64,000 nt of DNA from Sporosarcina luteola (GTDB taxonomy: Bacteria; Bacillota; Bacilli; Bacillales_A; Planococcaceae), in NCBI RefSeq assembly GCF_023715245.1, contig NZ_JAMBNV010000001.1, forward strand, positions 806,001-870,000, in the 5' to 3' direction. Position numbers and translations under genes: made by a program. The notes beneath the pieces were generated by a model. That model did no database searches. It had not been told where the DNA came from and saw only the letters and a program-made list of their open reading frames with translations. This document shows positions 8,536-16,387 of the stretch, piece after piece; the stretch's first letter is position 1; every line of letters begins with the position of its first letter.

Positions 8536-9468
8536 ATGACAAAAAGGAAAATGGGACTTTTAGTCATGGCGTACGGAACGCCATACAAGGATGAGGATAT
8601 CTTACCGTACTACACGCATATCCGGCGCGGCCGTCCGCCTGCACCGGAACAACTGGAAGATTTGAAGGCCCGTTATCAAGCGATCGGCGGTATTTCCCCG
8701 CTCGCGAAAATTACGGAAAACCAGGCAAATGCACTTGGCGACCGTCTGAATGCAATGCAGGATGAAATCGAATTCAACGTCTATGTCGGCTTGAAGCATA
8801 TTACGCCATTTGTCGAAGAAGCAGTGGAACAGATGGAAGCTGACGGAATCAAAGAAGCGGTGTCAATCGTTTTGGCACCCCACTATTCTACATTCTCCGT
8901 GAAATCATATAATGAACGCGCGAAGGAAGAAGCCGAGAAGCACGGAATTTCCATGACATCGGTCGAAAGCTGGTACAAACAGCCGAAATTCATCGAATAC
9001 TGGGCAGATAAGATTCGCAGTACGTATGAAAATATGAGCGATACAGAACGTGAAAAGGCGTGCCTCGTCGTTTCGGCACACTCCTTGCCTGAGAAGATCA
9101 AGCAATTCGGAGATCCGTATCCGGAACAATTGGAAGAGACAGCGAAATTGATTGCAGAAGCGGCTGAAGTTGAACAGTATGCAGTCGGCTGGCAAAGTGA
9201 AGGGCAGACGGGAGAGCCATGGCTCGGACCGGACGTCCAAGACTTGACGCGCGACTTGCATGAGGAGAAAGGCTATGAAACATTCGTCTATACCCCGGTC
9301 GGCTTCGTTTCAGATCATTTAGAAGTCCTTTATGATAATGACCATGAATGTAAAGTTGTATGCGACGAAATCGGTGCTTCTTATTACCGTCCCGCAATGC
9401 CGAATACGGACCCGCTATTCATTAACGCAATGGCGGATGCGGTGCTTGAGCAATTGAAGGAAGCCTGA
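8536..9468 (+). CDS. hemH: Coproporphyrin ferrochelatase HemH (CpfC)
   Basis: 310 aa. Family motifs are [20 protein letters not shown] [19 protein letters not shown] with the metal-binding His182 (His183 in B. subtilis) and [13 protein letters not shown] with the acidic partner. In Gram-positives it inserts iron into coproporphyrin III. The start at 8536 has GAGGTG 6 nt ahead; the GTG at 8527 is part of that site. It lies 33 bp after hemE and 21 bp before hemY. Confidence 0.96.
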   Translation: MTKRKMGLLVMAYGTPYKDEDILPYYTHIRRGRPPAPEQLEDLKARYQAIGGISPLAKITENQANALGDRLNAMQDEIEFNVYVGLKHITPFVEEAVEQMEADGIKEAVSIVLAPHYSTFSVKSYNERAKEEAEKHGISMTSVESWYKQPKFIEYWADKIRSTYENMSDTEREKACLVVSAHSLPEKIKQFGDPYPEQLEETAKLIAEAAEVEQYAVGWQSEGQTGEPWLGPDVQDLTRDLHEEKGYETFVYTPVGFVSDHLEVLYDNDHECKVVCDEIGASYYRPAMPNTDPLFINAMADAVLEQLKEA

Positions 9469-9489
9469 GGGCAGCTAGGAAGTGATGAC

Positions 9490-10911
9490 ATGAGTGAACA
9501 AAAGAAGAGAGTTGTCATCGTCGGTGGAGGGATCACCGGGCTTTCCGCAGCATTTTATTTGCAAAAAGCGGCCCGTGAACAAAACTTGCCGATCGAAGTG
9601 ACATTGATTGAAGCGACGAATCGGCTTGGCGGAAAAATCCAGACGGTCCGCCGTGACGGCTTTGTCATCGAACGGGGGCCGGACAGCTTCCTCATCCGAA
9701 AGAAAAGCATGGACACATTCGCGAAGGATGTCGGCATTGGCGACGATCTTGTGCGCAATGCGACGGGCCAAGCGTATATCCTCGTGAACGGTCGGTTGCA
9801 ACCGATTCCGGGCGGCTCTGTCATGGGCATTCCGACGATGGTCGGCCCATTCCTGAAATCTGACCTGTTTTCATTGGCAGGAAAATTAAGGGCGGCAGGG
9901 GATTTCGTATTGCCGCGTTCAGGAATAGAAGGAGATCAGTCACTCGGCCACTTCTTCCGTCGCCGATTCGGCCCGGAAATCGTTGAAAACCTCATCGAGC
10001 CGCTGTTATCGGGAGTGTATGCAGGTGATATCGATCATATGAGCCTGCAATCAACGTTTCCGCAATTTTACGAAGTGGAAAAGAAACACCGCAGCCTCAT
10101 CCTCGGGATGAAAAAGACGACGCCAAAGCAGGTTCCGCAAAAGGATGGACATGGCGCCTCCAAAAAAGGGGCGTTCCATTCGCTTCGGAACGGGCTTGAA
10201 TCGATCGTCGAGGCGGCAGAACAGCAGTTGGAACCCGGCACGGTGAGAAAAGGCATCCGGATCGAAAGCATTTCCAAGCAGGGGAATCAAAATGTTCTAA
10301 AGCTGAATACCGGTGAAACGATTGTGGCGGATTCCGTCATCTTGACGACAGGTCATGCGGCGGCAAGCCAACTATTCGCTCCCCATGGTCTGTTGGAGGG
10401 GCTGAAGGAAATCCACACGACATCCGTCGCGACAGTCGCACTCGCATTTCCTGCAGAAGCGGTCGTCCAAGATACGGAAGGGACAGGTTTCCTCGTATCC
10501 CGTAGCAGTGATTATTCCATCACCGCATGCACATGGGTCTCCCGGAAATGGCCGACGTCGACGCCAGAAGGGAAAGTCTTGCTGCGCGCATTCGTCGGGC
10601 GTCCGGGAGAAGATGCGATTGTCGATTTGCCCGATGGCGAGATCGAGCGGATCGTCCTCGAAGACTTAGGGAAGATCATAACAATCAAAGGCATACCGGA
10701 TTTCACAGTCATTACGCGCTTTAAGGATGATCGGCCACAATACCGGGTCGGGCATCGCGAACGTATAGACGCCGCCCGTGCAGAACTGAAAAATGCTTTT
10801 CCGAACGTCAAATTGGCAGGCGCCTCCTATGACGGTGTCGGACTGCCGGACTGCATAAATCAAGGCAAAGCGGCTGTGGAAGAGGTCATTGCTGATTTGA
10901 TTACGAAATAA
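9490..10911 (+). CDS. hemY: Coproporphyrinogen III oxidase HemY (CgoX)
   Basis: 473 aa flavoprotein. The N-terminal FAD-binding fold is VVIVGGGITGLSAAFYL with GGKIQTVRRDGFVIERGPDSF, and the C-terminal FAD contact region is PNVKLAGASYDGVGLPDCI. The Bacillus-type enzyme oxidises coproporphyrinogen III to coproporphyrin III without feedback by protoporphyrin. Last gene of the operon, closed by the hairpin at 10918. Confidence 0.96.
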   Translation: MSEQKKRVVIVGGGITGLSAAFYLQKAAREQNLPIEVTLIEATNRLGGKIQTVRRDGFVIERGPDSFLIRKKSMDTFAKDVGIGDDLVRNATGQAYILVNGRLQPIPGGSVMGIPTMVGPFLKSDLFSLAGKLRAAGDFVLPRSGIEGDQSLGHFFRRRFGPEIVENLIEPLLSGVYAGDIDHMSLQSTFPQFYEVEKKHRSLILGMKKTTPKQVPQKDGHGASKKGAFHSLRNGLESIVEAAEQQLEPGTVRKGIRIESISKQGNQNVLKLNTGETIVADSVILTTGHAAASQLFAPHGLLEGLKEIHTTSVATVALAFPAEAVVQDTEGTGFLVSRSSDYSITACTWVSRKWPTSTPEGKVLLRAFVGRPGEDAIVDLPDGEIERIVLEDLGKIITIKGIPDFTVITRFKDDRPQYRVGHRERIDAARAELKNAFPNVKLAGASYDGVGLPDCINQGKAAVEEVIADLITK

Positions 10912-10917
10912 AATCGA

Positions 10918-10943
10918 AAGAGTCCGCCCTGCGCGGACTTTTT
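10918..10943 (+). terminator. Terminator after hemEHY
   Basis: AGTCCGC / GCGGACT hairpin followed by TTTTT. Confidence 0.85.
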
Positions 10944-10962
10944 CAATTGGAAGGAAGTTTAT

Positions 10963-11829
10963 ATGAAAAAACTGCTAGTCTTATTTAGTACAGCCGTCCT
11001 ATTATCTGCTTGTTCCATCGGAAATGAGTGGGACAATCCGATGCCGGAGGAAGACTTCCTTATCATCGGGCATCGCGGCGCTTCGGCATACGAACCGGAA
11101 AACACGATTCCTGCCTTTGAGCTTGCGGAAGACCTTAATGCGGATTACGTAGAGCTTGACGTCCATTTGACGATGGACGGGGAACTGATTGTCATGCACG
11201 ACGATGACGTGAAACGGACGACAGAAGCAGCCGGGAAGATAAAGGATTTCACATTGGCCGAATTGAAACAGCTGACCGCGGATGAGAAGAAAGGCGAGAA
11301 AATCGCCGCCAGCGGCAGAGACGAAGAAGAGTATGAAGTCCCTACATTGCGGGAAGTGGTTGAACAGATGAAAGGAGACCTCCGCTTTGTCATCGAGTTG
11401 AAAGATACAGAGCAATACCCCGGCATCGAGGAGGAATTGGTCCGACTCATGGAAGAACAGGAGTTGATCGGTCTCGACGCCGAAGGGTATCCGGAAGCGG
11501 TCATCCTTTCATTCGACAAGAAGGCGCTGAAACAAGTGCATAAGATCGACCCTGAGATTCCGCTGATTCAATTGATCTCCTTCGACGAAGGGGAGGAAGC
11601 GGCACTAACGAAGAAGGAATTGAAGGATATTCTATCGTACGCTTCAGGCATTAACGTGAGCTACGAAGCATTGACGCCTCCTTTCGTCAACACAATGCAC
11701 GGCGAGGGTCTCGCAGTATATGCTTACACGGTGAATGACGCCGAAGCCGCCTTGCGGTTGAAAGCGATGGGCGTCAACGGCATCGCTACGGACGAACCCG
11801 ATATTTTGGACGAACAAAACAGTCGGTGA
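10963..11829 (+). CDS. Glycerophosphodiester phosphodiesterase lipoprotein (GlpQ-like)
   Basis: 288 aa. The signal peptide has the lipobox LSAC (Cys about 17). The GDPD TIM barrel follows with its catalytic signature IGHRGASAYEPENT, DVHLTMDGELIVMHDD (metal-binding and second catalytic His), a middle VIELKD strand and YTVNDAEAALRL near the end. It hydrolyses glycerophosphodiesters or teichoic-acid-like polymers outside the cell. The usual GDPD loop includes an acidic insertion at about residues 110-125. The stop codon runs straight into the CATAAA array. Confidence 0.9.
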   Translation: MKKLLVLFSTAVLLSACSIGNEWDNPMPEEDFLIIGHRGASAYEPENTIPAFELAEDLNADYVELDVHLTMDGELIVMHDDDVKRTTEAAGKIKDFTLAELKQLTADEKKGEKIAASGRDEEEYEVPTLREVVEQMKGDLRFVIELKDTEQYPGIEEELVRLMEEQELIGLDAEGYPEAVILSFDKKALKQVHKIDPEIPLIQLISFDEGEEAALTKKELKDILSYASGINVSYEALTPPFVNTMHGEGLAVYAYTVNDAEAALRLKAMGVNGIATDEPDILDEQNSR

Positions 11830-11880
11830 GTGATCATAAAAGCTGGTGAGTGATCATAAAATCCGACGAGTGATCATAAC
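11825..11880 (+). repeat. CATAAA array A1 (3 units, 20-bp period)
   Basis: Three copies of GAGTGATCATAA spaced exactly 20 bp, beginning at the glpQ-like stop codon. Member of the array family described in the findings. Confidence 0.8.
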
Positions 11881-11897
11881 AGCTGCTTCATACAAAA

Positions 11898-11949
11898 ATA
11901 GGACTGCTACGGGAAGACGATTAATCGACTTTCCGGGCAGTCCTCTTTT
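11898..11949 (+). terminator. Terminator after the GlpQ-like gene and array A1
   Basis: GGACTGC...GCAGTCC hairpin with an extended inner stem (GGGAAG/CTTTCC) and a TCTTTTG tail. It may act for both converging units. Confidence 0.75.
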
Positions 11950-11952
11950 GTA

Positions 11953-12078
11953 TTAGATGATGTTGCACTCATCGCATTTATTGCTGTAGCATTCATGCTG
12001 TTCCTCAATATCTTTTCCGCATTCGGCACAGGTTTTCGCAGGCAGGTTCTTGAAAAACTCAATGACATTCTCTAGCAT
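11953..12078 (-). CDS. yhfH: YhfH family small zinc-ribbon-like protein, copy 1
   Basis: 41 aa: starts MLENVIEFFKNLPAK and has five cysteines (C17, C20, C30, C35, C38) in CAEC and CYSNKCDEC, a zinc-ribbon pattern. RBS GGAGGG upstream. Matches the tiny YhfH family found beside lplJ in B. subtilis; role unknown. Too short for usual ORF cut-offs. A second copy follows at 12158. Confidence 0.85.
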   Translation of the reverse strand: MLENVIEFFKNLPAKTCAECGKDIEEQHECYSNKCDECNII

Positions 12079-12157
12079 CGGTATTCCCTCCTGTCTATTT
12101 GTACTAATACTAATTAGGTAATTGGGCTAGTGTAATATAACAGCATGGGTAAAAAAA

Positions 12158-12283
12158 TTAGACGATATTGCACTCGTCACATTTAGTACTATAGCATTCA
12201 TGCTGTTCTTCAATTTTCTCTCCACAAACTTCACAGGATTTAGCGGGCAGGTTTCTGAAAAACTCTACGATACTCTCGACCAT
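12158..12283 (-). CDS. yhfH: YhfH family small zinc-ribbon-like protein, copy 2
   Basis: 41 aa paralogue of the preceding gene: MVESIVEFFRNLPAK, then CEVC and CYSTKCDEC with the same five cysteines and the same EEQHECYS core. RBS AGGAGG upstream. The 79-bp gap between the copies and their divergence at many codons suggest an old tandem duplication with both retained. Divergent from lplJ. Confidence 0.85.
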   Translation of the reverse strand: MVESIVEFFRNLPAKSCEVCGEKIEEQHECYSTKCDECNIV

Positions 12284-12417
12284 TTCATCTTCCTCCTCTT
12301 GTTCTATAACTAAATTTGTTAGAATGATTGTATTATAACAGCAGATCGAATGTCAACACTTTTTTGTTCATTTCGGATAAAATAGAAATGAATTCATTTA
12401 CATAGGGAGCGATTATT

Positions 12418-13413
12418 GTGTATTTCGTTGATAATAAAGGCATTACCGATCCGAGGATCAACCTTGCGATCGAGGAGTATGTATTGAAAAACATGGACAT
12501 CGACAAAGATCCGTTTCTGCTGTTCTATATCAACGAACCGTCGATCATTATCGGAAAGAACCAGAACACAGTCGAAGAGATCAATACCGAATACGTCGAT
12601 GCGAACGGAATCCACGTCGTTCGGAGGCTTTCAGGCGGAGGGGCAGTCTACCACGATTTGGGGAACTTGAATTACAGTTTCATTACGAAAGATGACGGTG
12701 AGTCGTTCCGCAATTTTAAGAAATTCACCGAGCCGGTCATCAAGGCATTGGGAGAAATGGGCGTTACAGCGGAACTACTCGGACGCAATGATATCCTCGT
12801 CGAAGGGCGGAAAGTTTCGGGCAATGCGCAATTCGCGACGCAAGGCCGCATGTTCACTCACGGGACGTTAATGTTTGATACGGAAATCGAGCGGGTTGTG
12901 TCTGCATTGAAAGTGAAGAAGGACAAAATCGAATCGAAAGGGATCAAGTCGATCCGCAGCCGTGTCGCAAACATTTCGGAGTTCATCGAAGGACCGATGA
13001 CGATTGAACAATTCCGCATGGAAATTCTAAAGTCGATTTTCGAAGGCGAAGAGAACATCCAGTATTGGGAACTGACCGACGAGGACTGGGACAACATCCG
13101 GGCCTTATCCGCAGAGCGTTACGGCAACTGGGACTGGAACTACGGCAAATCCCCGAAATTCAATATGCAGCATTCCCACCGCTTCCCTGTTGGCGGGATC
13201 GATGTGCGCCTGCAAGTCGAAAAAGGGAATATTATTAATGACGTCAACATTTTCGGCGACTTTTTCGGCGTCGGTGATGTGGCGGTAGTCGAAGATAGTC
13301 TAAAGGGCGTCCAATACGATCGCGAATCAATTACGGAGGCACTCGACTCGGTCGACATTCCGACCTTGTTGGGTGGAATTACGAAAGAGGAATTCATTAA
13401 TTTAATCTATTAA
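12418..13413 (+). CDS. lplJ: Lipoate-protein ligase LplJ
   Basis: 331 aa. The BPL/LplA fold is recognised by RINLAIEEYVL, IIIGKNQNTVEEIN, VRRLSGGGAVYHDLGNLNYSF and GRKVSGNAQ (catalytic lysine), with a C-terminal accessory domain. It attaches lipoate to E2 subunits and GcvH using ATP. Start is GTG with AGGGAG upstream. Neighbours yhfH and (further on) lcfB reproduce the B. subtilis yhf order. Confidence 0.95.
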   Translation: MYFVDNKGITDPRINLAIEEYVLKNMDIDKDPFLLFYINEPSIIIGKNQNTVEEINTEYVDANGIHVVRRLSGGGAVYHDLGNLNYSFITKDDGESFRNFKKFTEPVIKALGEMGVTAELLGRNDILVEGRKVSGNAQFATQGRMFTHGTLMFDTEIERVVSALKVKKDKIESKGIKSIRSRVANISEFIEGPMTIEQFRMEILKSIFEGEENIQYWELTDEDWDNIRALSAERYGNWDWNYGKSPKFNMQHSHRFPVGGIDVRLQVEKGNIINDVNIFGDFFGVGDVAVVEDSLKGVQYDRESITEALDSVDIPTLLGGITKEEFINLIY

Positions 13414-13414
13414 G

Positions 13415-13443
13415 TTGAAAACCGGTGCAAAGCCGGTTTTTTC
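13415..13443 (+). terminator. Terminator after lplJ
   Basis: AAAACCGG TGCAAAG CCGGTTTT followed by TTCTTTT. Confidence 0.85.
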
Positions 13444-13513
13444 TTTTGCCATAGTATATGCGGAATTGGCTGGAGGGGTGTGGTCATCTCAGTTTTGAAC
13501 GGAAGTGAGAGTT

Positions 13514-13798
13514 GAGTGGTGATAACCCCTGTCTGAGTGGTGATAAACTCCGCCTGAGTGGTGATAAATTCGAGAATCGGTGGTGAAGTCGCCTGAATCG
13601 GTGGTAACCAGTCGAGAATCGGTGATAAAGTCGCCCGAATCGGTGATAACAGGTTGAGAATCGGTGATAAAGTCATCCAATTCGGTGATAACTAGCTGAG
13701 CGTCGGTGATAAACTCACGCTAAGCGGTGATAAATTCGAGAATCGGTGGTAAAGTCCCTCGAATCGGTGGTAAACCCTCGAGAATCGGTGATAAACCA
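13514..13798 (+). repeat. GGTGATAA array A2 (about 14 units, 21-bp period)
   Basis: About 14 tandem degenerate units of the type TCGGTGATAAA plus a variable 10-nt remainder, at 21-bp spacing with one 19-bp step. It fills the 470-bp gap between lplJ and the response regulator. Because 21 is a multiple of 3, spurious open frames with heptad repeats run through it on both strands; none looks like a gene. Confidence 0.85.
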
Positions 13799-13882
13799 TT
13801 TTCAAACGCTCCCTCCTCGCCCGCCGAGCGTACATTCCATTTTTGCGATATAATAGTTGGAATAGCGAAGGGGGAATTTGCG

Positions 13883-14587
13883 ATGAGGAACCATCGTATC
13901 TTCATTGTTGAGGACGATAAAAAAATTGCGAAGCTGTTGGCGGATACGTTGCGTAAATATCAGTATGACGTAGCGATTGTCGAGGATTTTGATAATGTGG
14001 AGGCCGAATGTTCGGCGTTCGATCCGCATTTGATTCTCCTCGATATCAATCTGCCTTCGTATGACGGTTATTATTGGTGCCGGCAGCTTCGGCAGACGAC
14101 GACATGCCCTATCATTTTCATCTCCGCGCGTTCGGGCGATATGGACCAAGTGTTTGCGCTCGAGAACGGAGGGGATGATTTCATTACGAAACCTTTCCAT
14201 TACGAGATCGTCCTTGCGAAGATCAGAAGTCATTTGAGAAGGGCGTTCGGGGAATACGCACCGAGCCAGGGGGAGCGGACGGTGAAGCTCGGTTCACTTG
14301 AGCTGTTCATCGAACGGATGGAGCTGCATTTGCGTGATGAGGAAATACCGCTTCAGAAGAAGGAGTGTGTCATCCTTGAGCTGCTGATGGAGGCGTCGCC
14401 GAAAGTCGTTTCACGGGAGACGCTGCTCGAAGAATTATGGGACGATCAGTCATTTGTCGATGAAAACACGTTGAATGTGAATATGACGCGCGTGCGGAAA
14501 AAGCTGACCGATTACGGCGTACAGTCTGTCATTGAGACGGTCCGCGGGTCAGGTTACCGTTTCCTCATTGCGCCGGAGGAATCATGA
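13883..14587 (+). CDS. BceR-like response regulator (OmpR family)
   Basis: 234 aa. Receiver with VEDDKKIAKLL, phospho-acceptor Asp54 in LLDINLPSYDG and the conserved Thr/Lys (ISARSG, TKPFHYE). C-terminal winged helix of OmpR/PhoB type with RKKLTDYG and GSGYRF. Start at 13883 has GAAGGGGG upstream. An open frame running back to 13727 only translates the repeat array. First gene of a four-gene antimicrobial-peptide detoxification module; overlaps the kinase by 4 bp. Confidence 0.92.
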   Translation: MRNHRIFIVEDDKKIAKLLADTLRKYQYDVAIVEDFDNVEAECSAFDPHLILLDINLPSYDGYYWCRQLRQTTTCPIIFISARSGDMDQVFALENGGDDFITKPFHYEIVLAKIRSHLRRAFGEYAPSQGERTVKLGSLELFIERMELHLRDEEIPLQKKECVILELLMEASPKVVSRETLLEELWDDQSFVDENTLNVNMTRVRKKLTDYGVQSVIETVRGSGYRFLIAPEES

Positions 14588-15633
14588 AGCAGATTGTTTT
14601 ATTCCTGAGAGAGCATTTATCCTGGATCATTTTCGAGGTGATGCTTGTAACATTTATCCTCGTCCTCTATTGGTTGGACGGCTTCCGCGGAATCAATACG
14701 GCAATCTACTCAATCATTATGAGCTTGCTGCTGACGGGGGGCTTCCTCATCGGGAAGTTCATCACCAGGCGACCGTATTACGAAGCGATCTTGCAAAAAC
14801 CCGAGAAGATGGAAGATGCGCTCATCCGCAATATACAGACGACGGAGCAGCGCCAATCGACAGCGTTCATGCGCGATTTGTATACATTGTATCAAGCCGA
14901 AGTGCAATCCCTGTACGCATCGCAGCACCGTCAGTTACAGTTCGTCAACCAATGGGTGCATCAAATGAAGACGCCGATTTCTGTCATCAACTTGCTGTTG
15001 CAGGAAGACGGCGAACTCGACAAGCGCAGCCTCCGAGAGGAAGTCGATAAAATCCAACGCGGACTTGATGTCGTACTCGTCAACGCGCGGCTTGAGACGT
15101 TCGAGGAAGATATGCAGATCGAACAAGTCGGCTTGAAGGGTCTCGTTCAGCAAATTGTGACGGACCATAAGCGGCTGTTCATTACAAATGGCGTCTACCC
15201 GGTCATTTCAATTGATGAATCGCTCATCGTTGCGACCGACGAGAAATGGATGAAAATCGCCATCGGCCAGTTCATTACAAATGCTGTGAAATATACATTT
15301 GAAAAAGGGAAGCGCCTTTATCTGTCAGCGAAACAAACAGCTATCGGCTTCGAGCTGACAATCCGCGATGAAGGTGTCGGCATTCCGGCATCAGATCTGA
15401 AGCGGGTGACGAAGGCGTTCTTCACAGGTGAAAATGGCCGGCTGACCGGTGAATCGACAGGGATGGGGCTGTACATCGCCGATGAGGTCTGTTTGAAGCT
15501 CGGCCATCCATTGACGATTGAATCGGAAGTGGGGCAAGGGACTACTGTCAAGATTCTGTTTACAAATGGAGAGATAGGTGAAGCGGATGAAGAACTCGAT
15601 CGTGAAATTGGAGCAAGTGACGAAGATCTATGA
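14584..15633 (+). CDS. BceS-like intramembrane-sensing histidine kinase
   Basis: 349 aa. Two N-terminal membrane segments (about residues 12-30 and 38-57) are joined by a very short loop, the hallmark of kinases that sense through the ABC transporter and not by a ligand domain. The H-box HQMKTPISVINLL carries His126. The HATPase has FITNAVKYT, DEGVGIP and GMGLYI. It phosphorylates the adjacent regulator. The 3' end overlaps the ATPase gene by 47 bp, indicating tight coupling. Confidence 0.92.
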   Translation: MKQIVLFLREHLSWIIFEVMLVTFILVLYWLDGFRGINTAIYSIIMSLLLTGGFLIGKFITRRPYYEAILQKPEKMEDALIRNIQTTEQRQSTAFMRDLYTLYQAEVQSLYASQHRQLQFVNQWVHQMKTPISVINLLLQEDGELDKRSLREEVDKIQRGLDVVLVNARLETFEEDMQIEQVGLKGLVQQIVTDHKRLFITNGVYPVISIDESLIVATDEKWMKIAIGQFITNAVKYTFEKGKRLYLSAKQTAIGFELTIRDEGVGIPASDLKRVTKAFFTGENGRLTGESTGMGLYIADEVCLKLGHPLTIESEVGQGTTVKILFTNGEIGEADEELDREIGASDEDL

Positions 15634-16357
15634 AGGAAAAGTGATGCACCGCGCGCTGAAACGCCTTGACTTCGAGGCGGAAGCCGGGGAATTCATCGCC
15701 ATCATGGGGCCCTCAGGAAGCGGAAAGACGACATTGCTGAACATCATTTCAACAATCGACATGCCAACATACGGACGAGTCATGATTGACGGCATCGAGC
15801 CCGAAGCATTGAATGCGAATGAACTGGCACTGTTCAGACGTCATAATTTCGGCTTCGTCTTCCAGGACATCAATCTGCTTAAAAGTTTGACAGTAGAAGA
15901 GAATCTCGTGCTGCCGCTCACATTGGACGGGCTGCCGATCATGGAAATGAAAAAACGGGTCACCCGGCTGGCGGGTCAATTGAGGTTGAAAGAAATCCTC
16001 AACCGGCGTCCGGATGAGCTGTCGGGTGGACAGGCGCAACGGACCGCAGTCGGACGTGCGTTGATTCATAATCCTAAGCTTATTCTTGCGGATGAGCCGA
16101 CAGGGAATCTCGATTCGAATTCAGCAAAGGAAGTCCTCGAATTGCTCAGTCTTGTCAATGAAACCGAGCGGACGACGATCATCATGGTGACGCATGATCC
16201 AATTGCCGCAAGTTATTGTGACCGCGTGCTGTTCATCAAGGACGGCGAGTTTTTCAATGAAATCTACAAGGATGAGCGACGCCAGACGTTCTTCCAACGG
16301 ATTTTGAATGTGCTTAGTTTACTTGGAGGGAATGTCAATGACTTGCGGATGCTGTAA
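15587..16357 (+). CDS. BceA-like ABC transporter ATPase
   Basis: 256 aa MacB/LolD-type ATPase: Walker A GPSGSGKTT, Q-loop FVFQDINLL, signature LSGGQAQRTAVGRAL, Walker B LILADEPTGNLD and H-loop MVTHD. A C-terminal tail of about 30 residues is typical of peptide-resistance ATPases. Start ATG at 15587 chosen over the GTG at 15578. Works with the downstream permease. Confidence 0.93.
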   Translation: MKNSIVKLEQVTKIYEGKVMHRALKRLDFEAEAGEFIAIMGPSGSGKTTLLNIISTIDMPTYGRVMIDGIEPEALNANELALFRRHNFGFVFQDINLLKSLTVEENLVLPLTLDGLPIMEMKKRVTRLAGQLRLKEILNRRPDELSGGQAQRTAVGRALIHNPKLILADEPTGNLDSNSAKEVLELLSLVNETERTTIIMVTHDPIAASYCDRVLFIKDGEFFNEIYKDERRQTFFQRILNVLSLLGGNVNDLRML

Positions 16358-16387
16358 CTCGGACATTCGAATAGGGAGGAGAGCTTC

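Noticed and set aside
13410..13680. 88- and 63-codon frames on the minus strand with heptad repeats (SPIL..., TDSGDF...)
   Set aside because: They translate the 21-bp-period array; a period divisible by 3 keeps a frame open by chance. No RBS, and the composition is that of the repeat.
13727..13882. N-terminal extension of the response regulator
   Set aside because: It reads through the array; the receiver domain begins at MRNHRIFIVEDD after a good RBS at 13883.
14532..15050. 172-codon + frame overlapping the kinase gene
   Set aside because: Out-of-frame shadow of the BceS-like kinase; no RBS.
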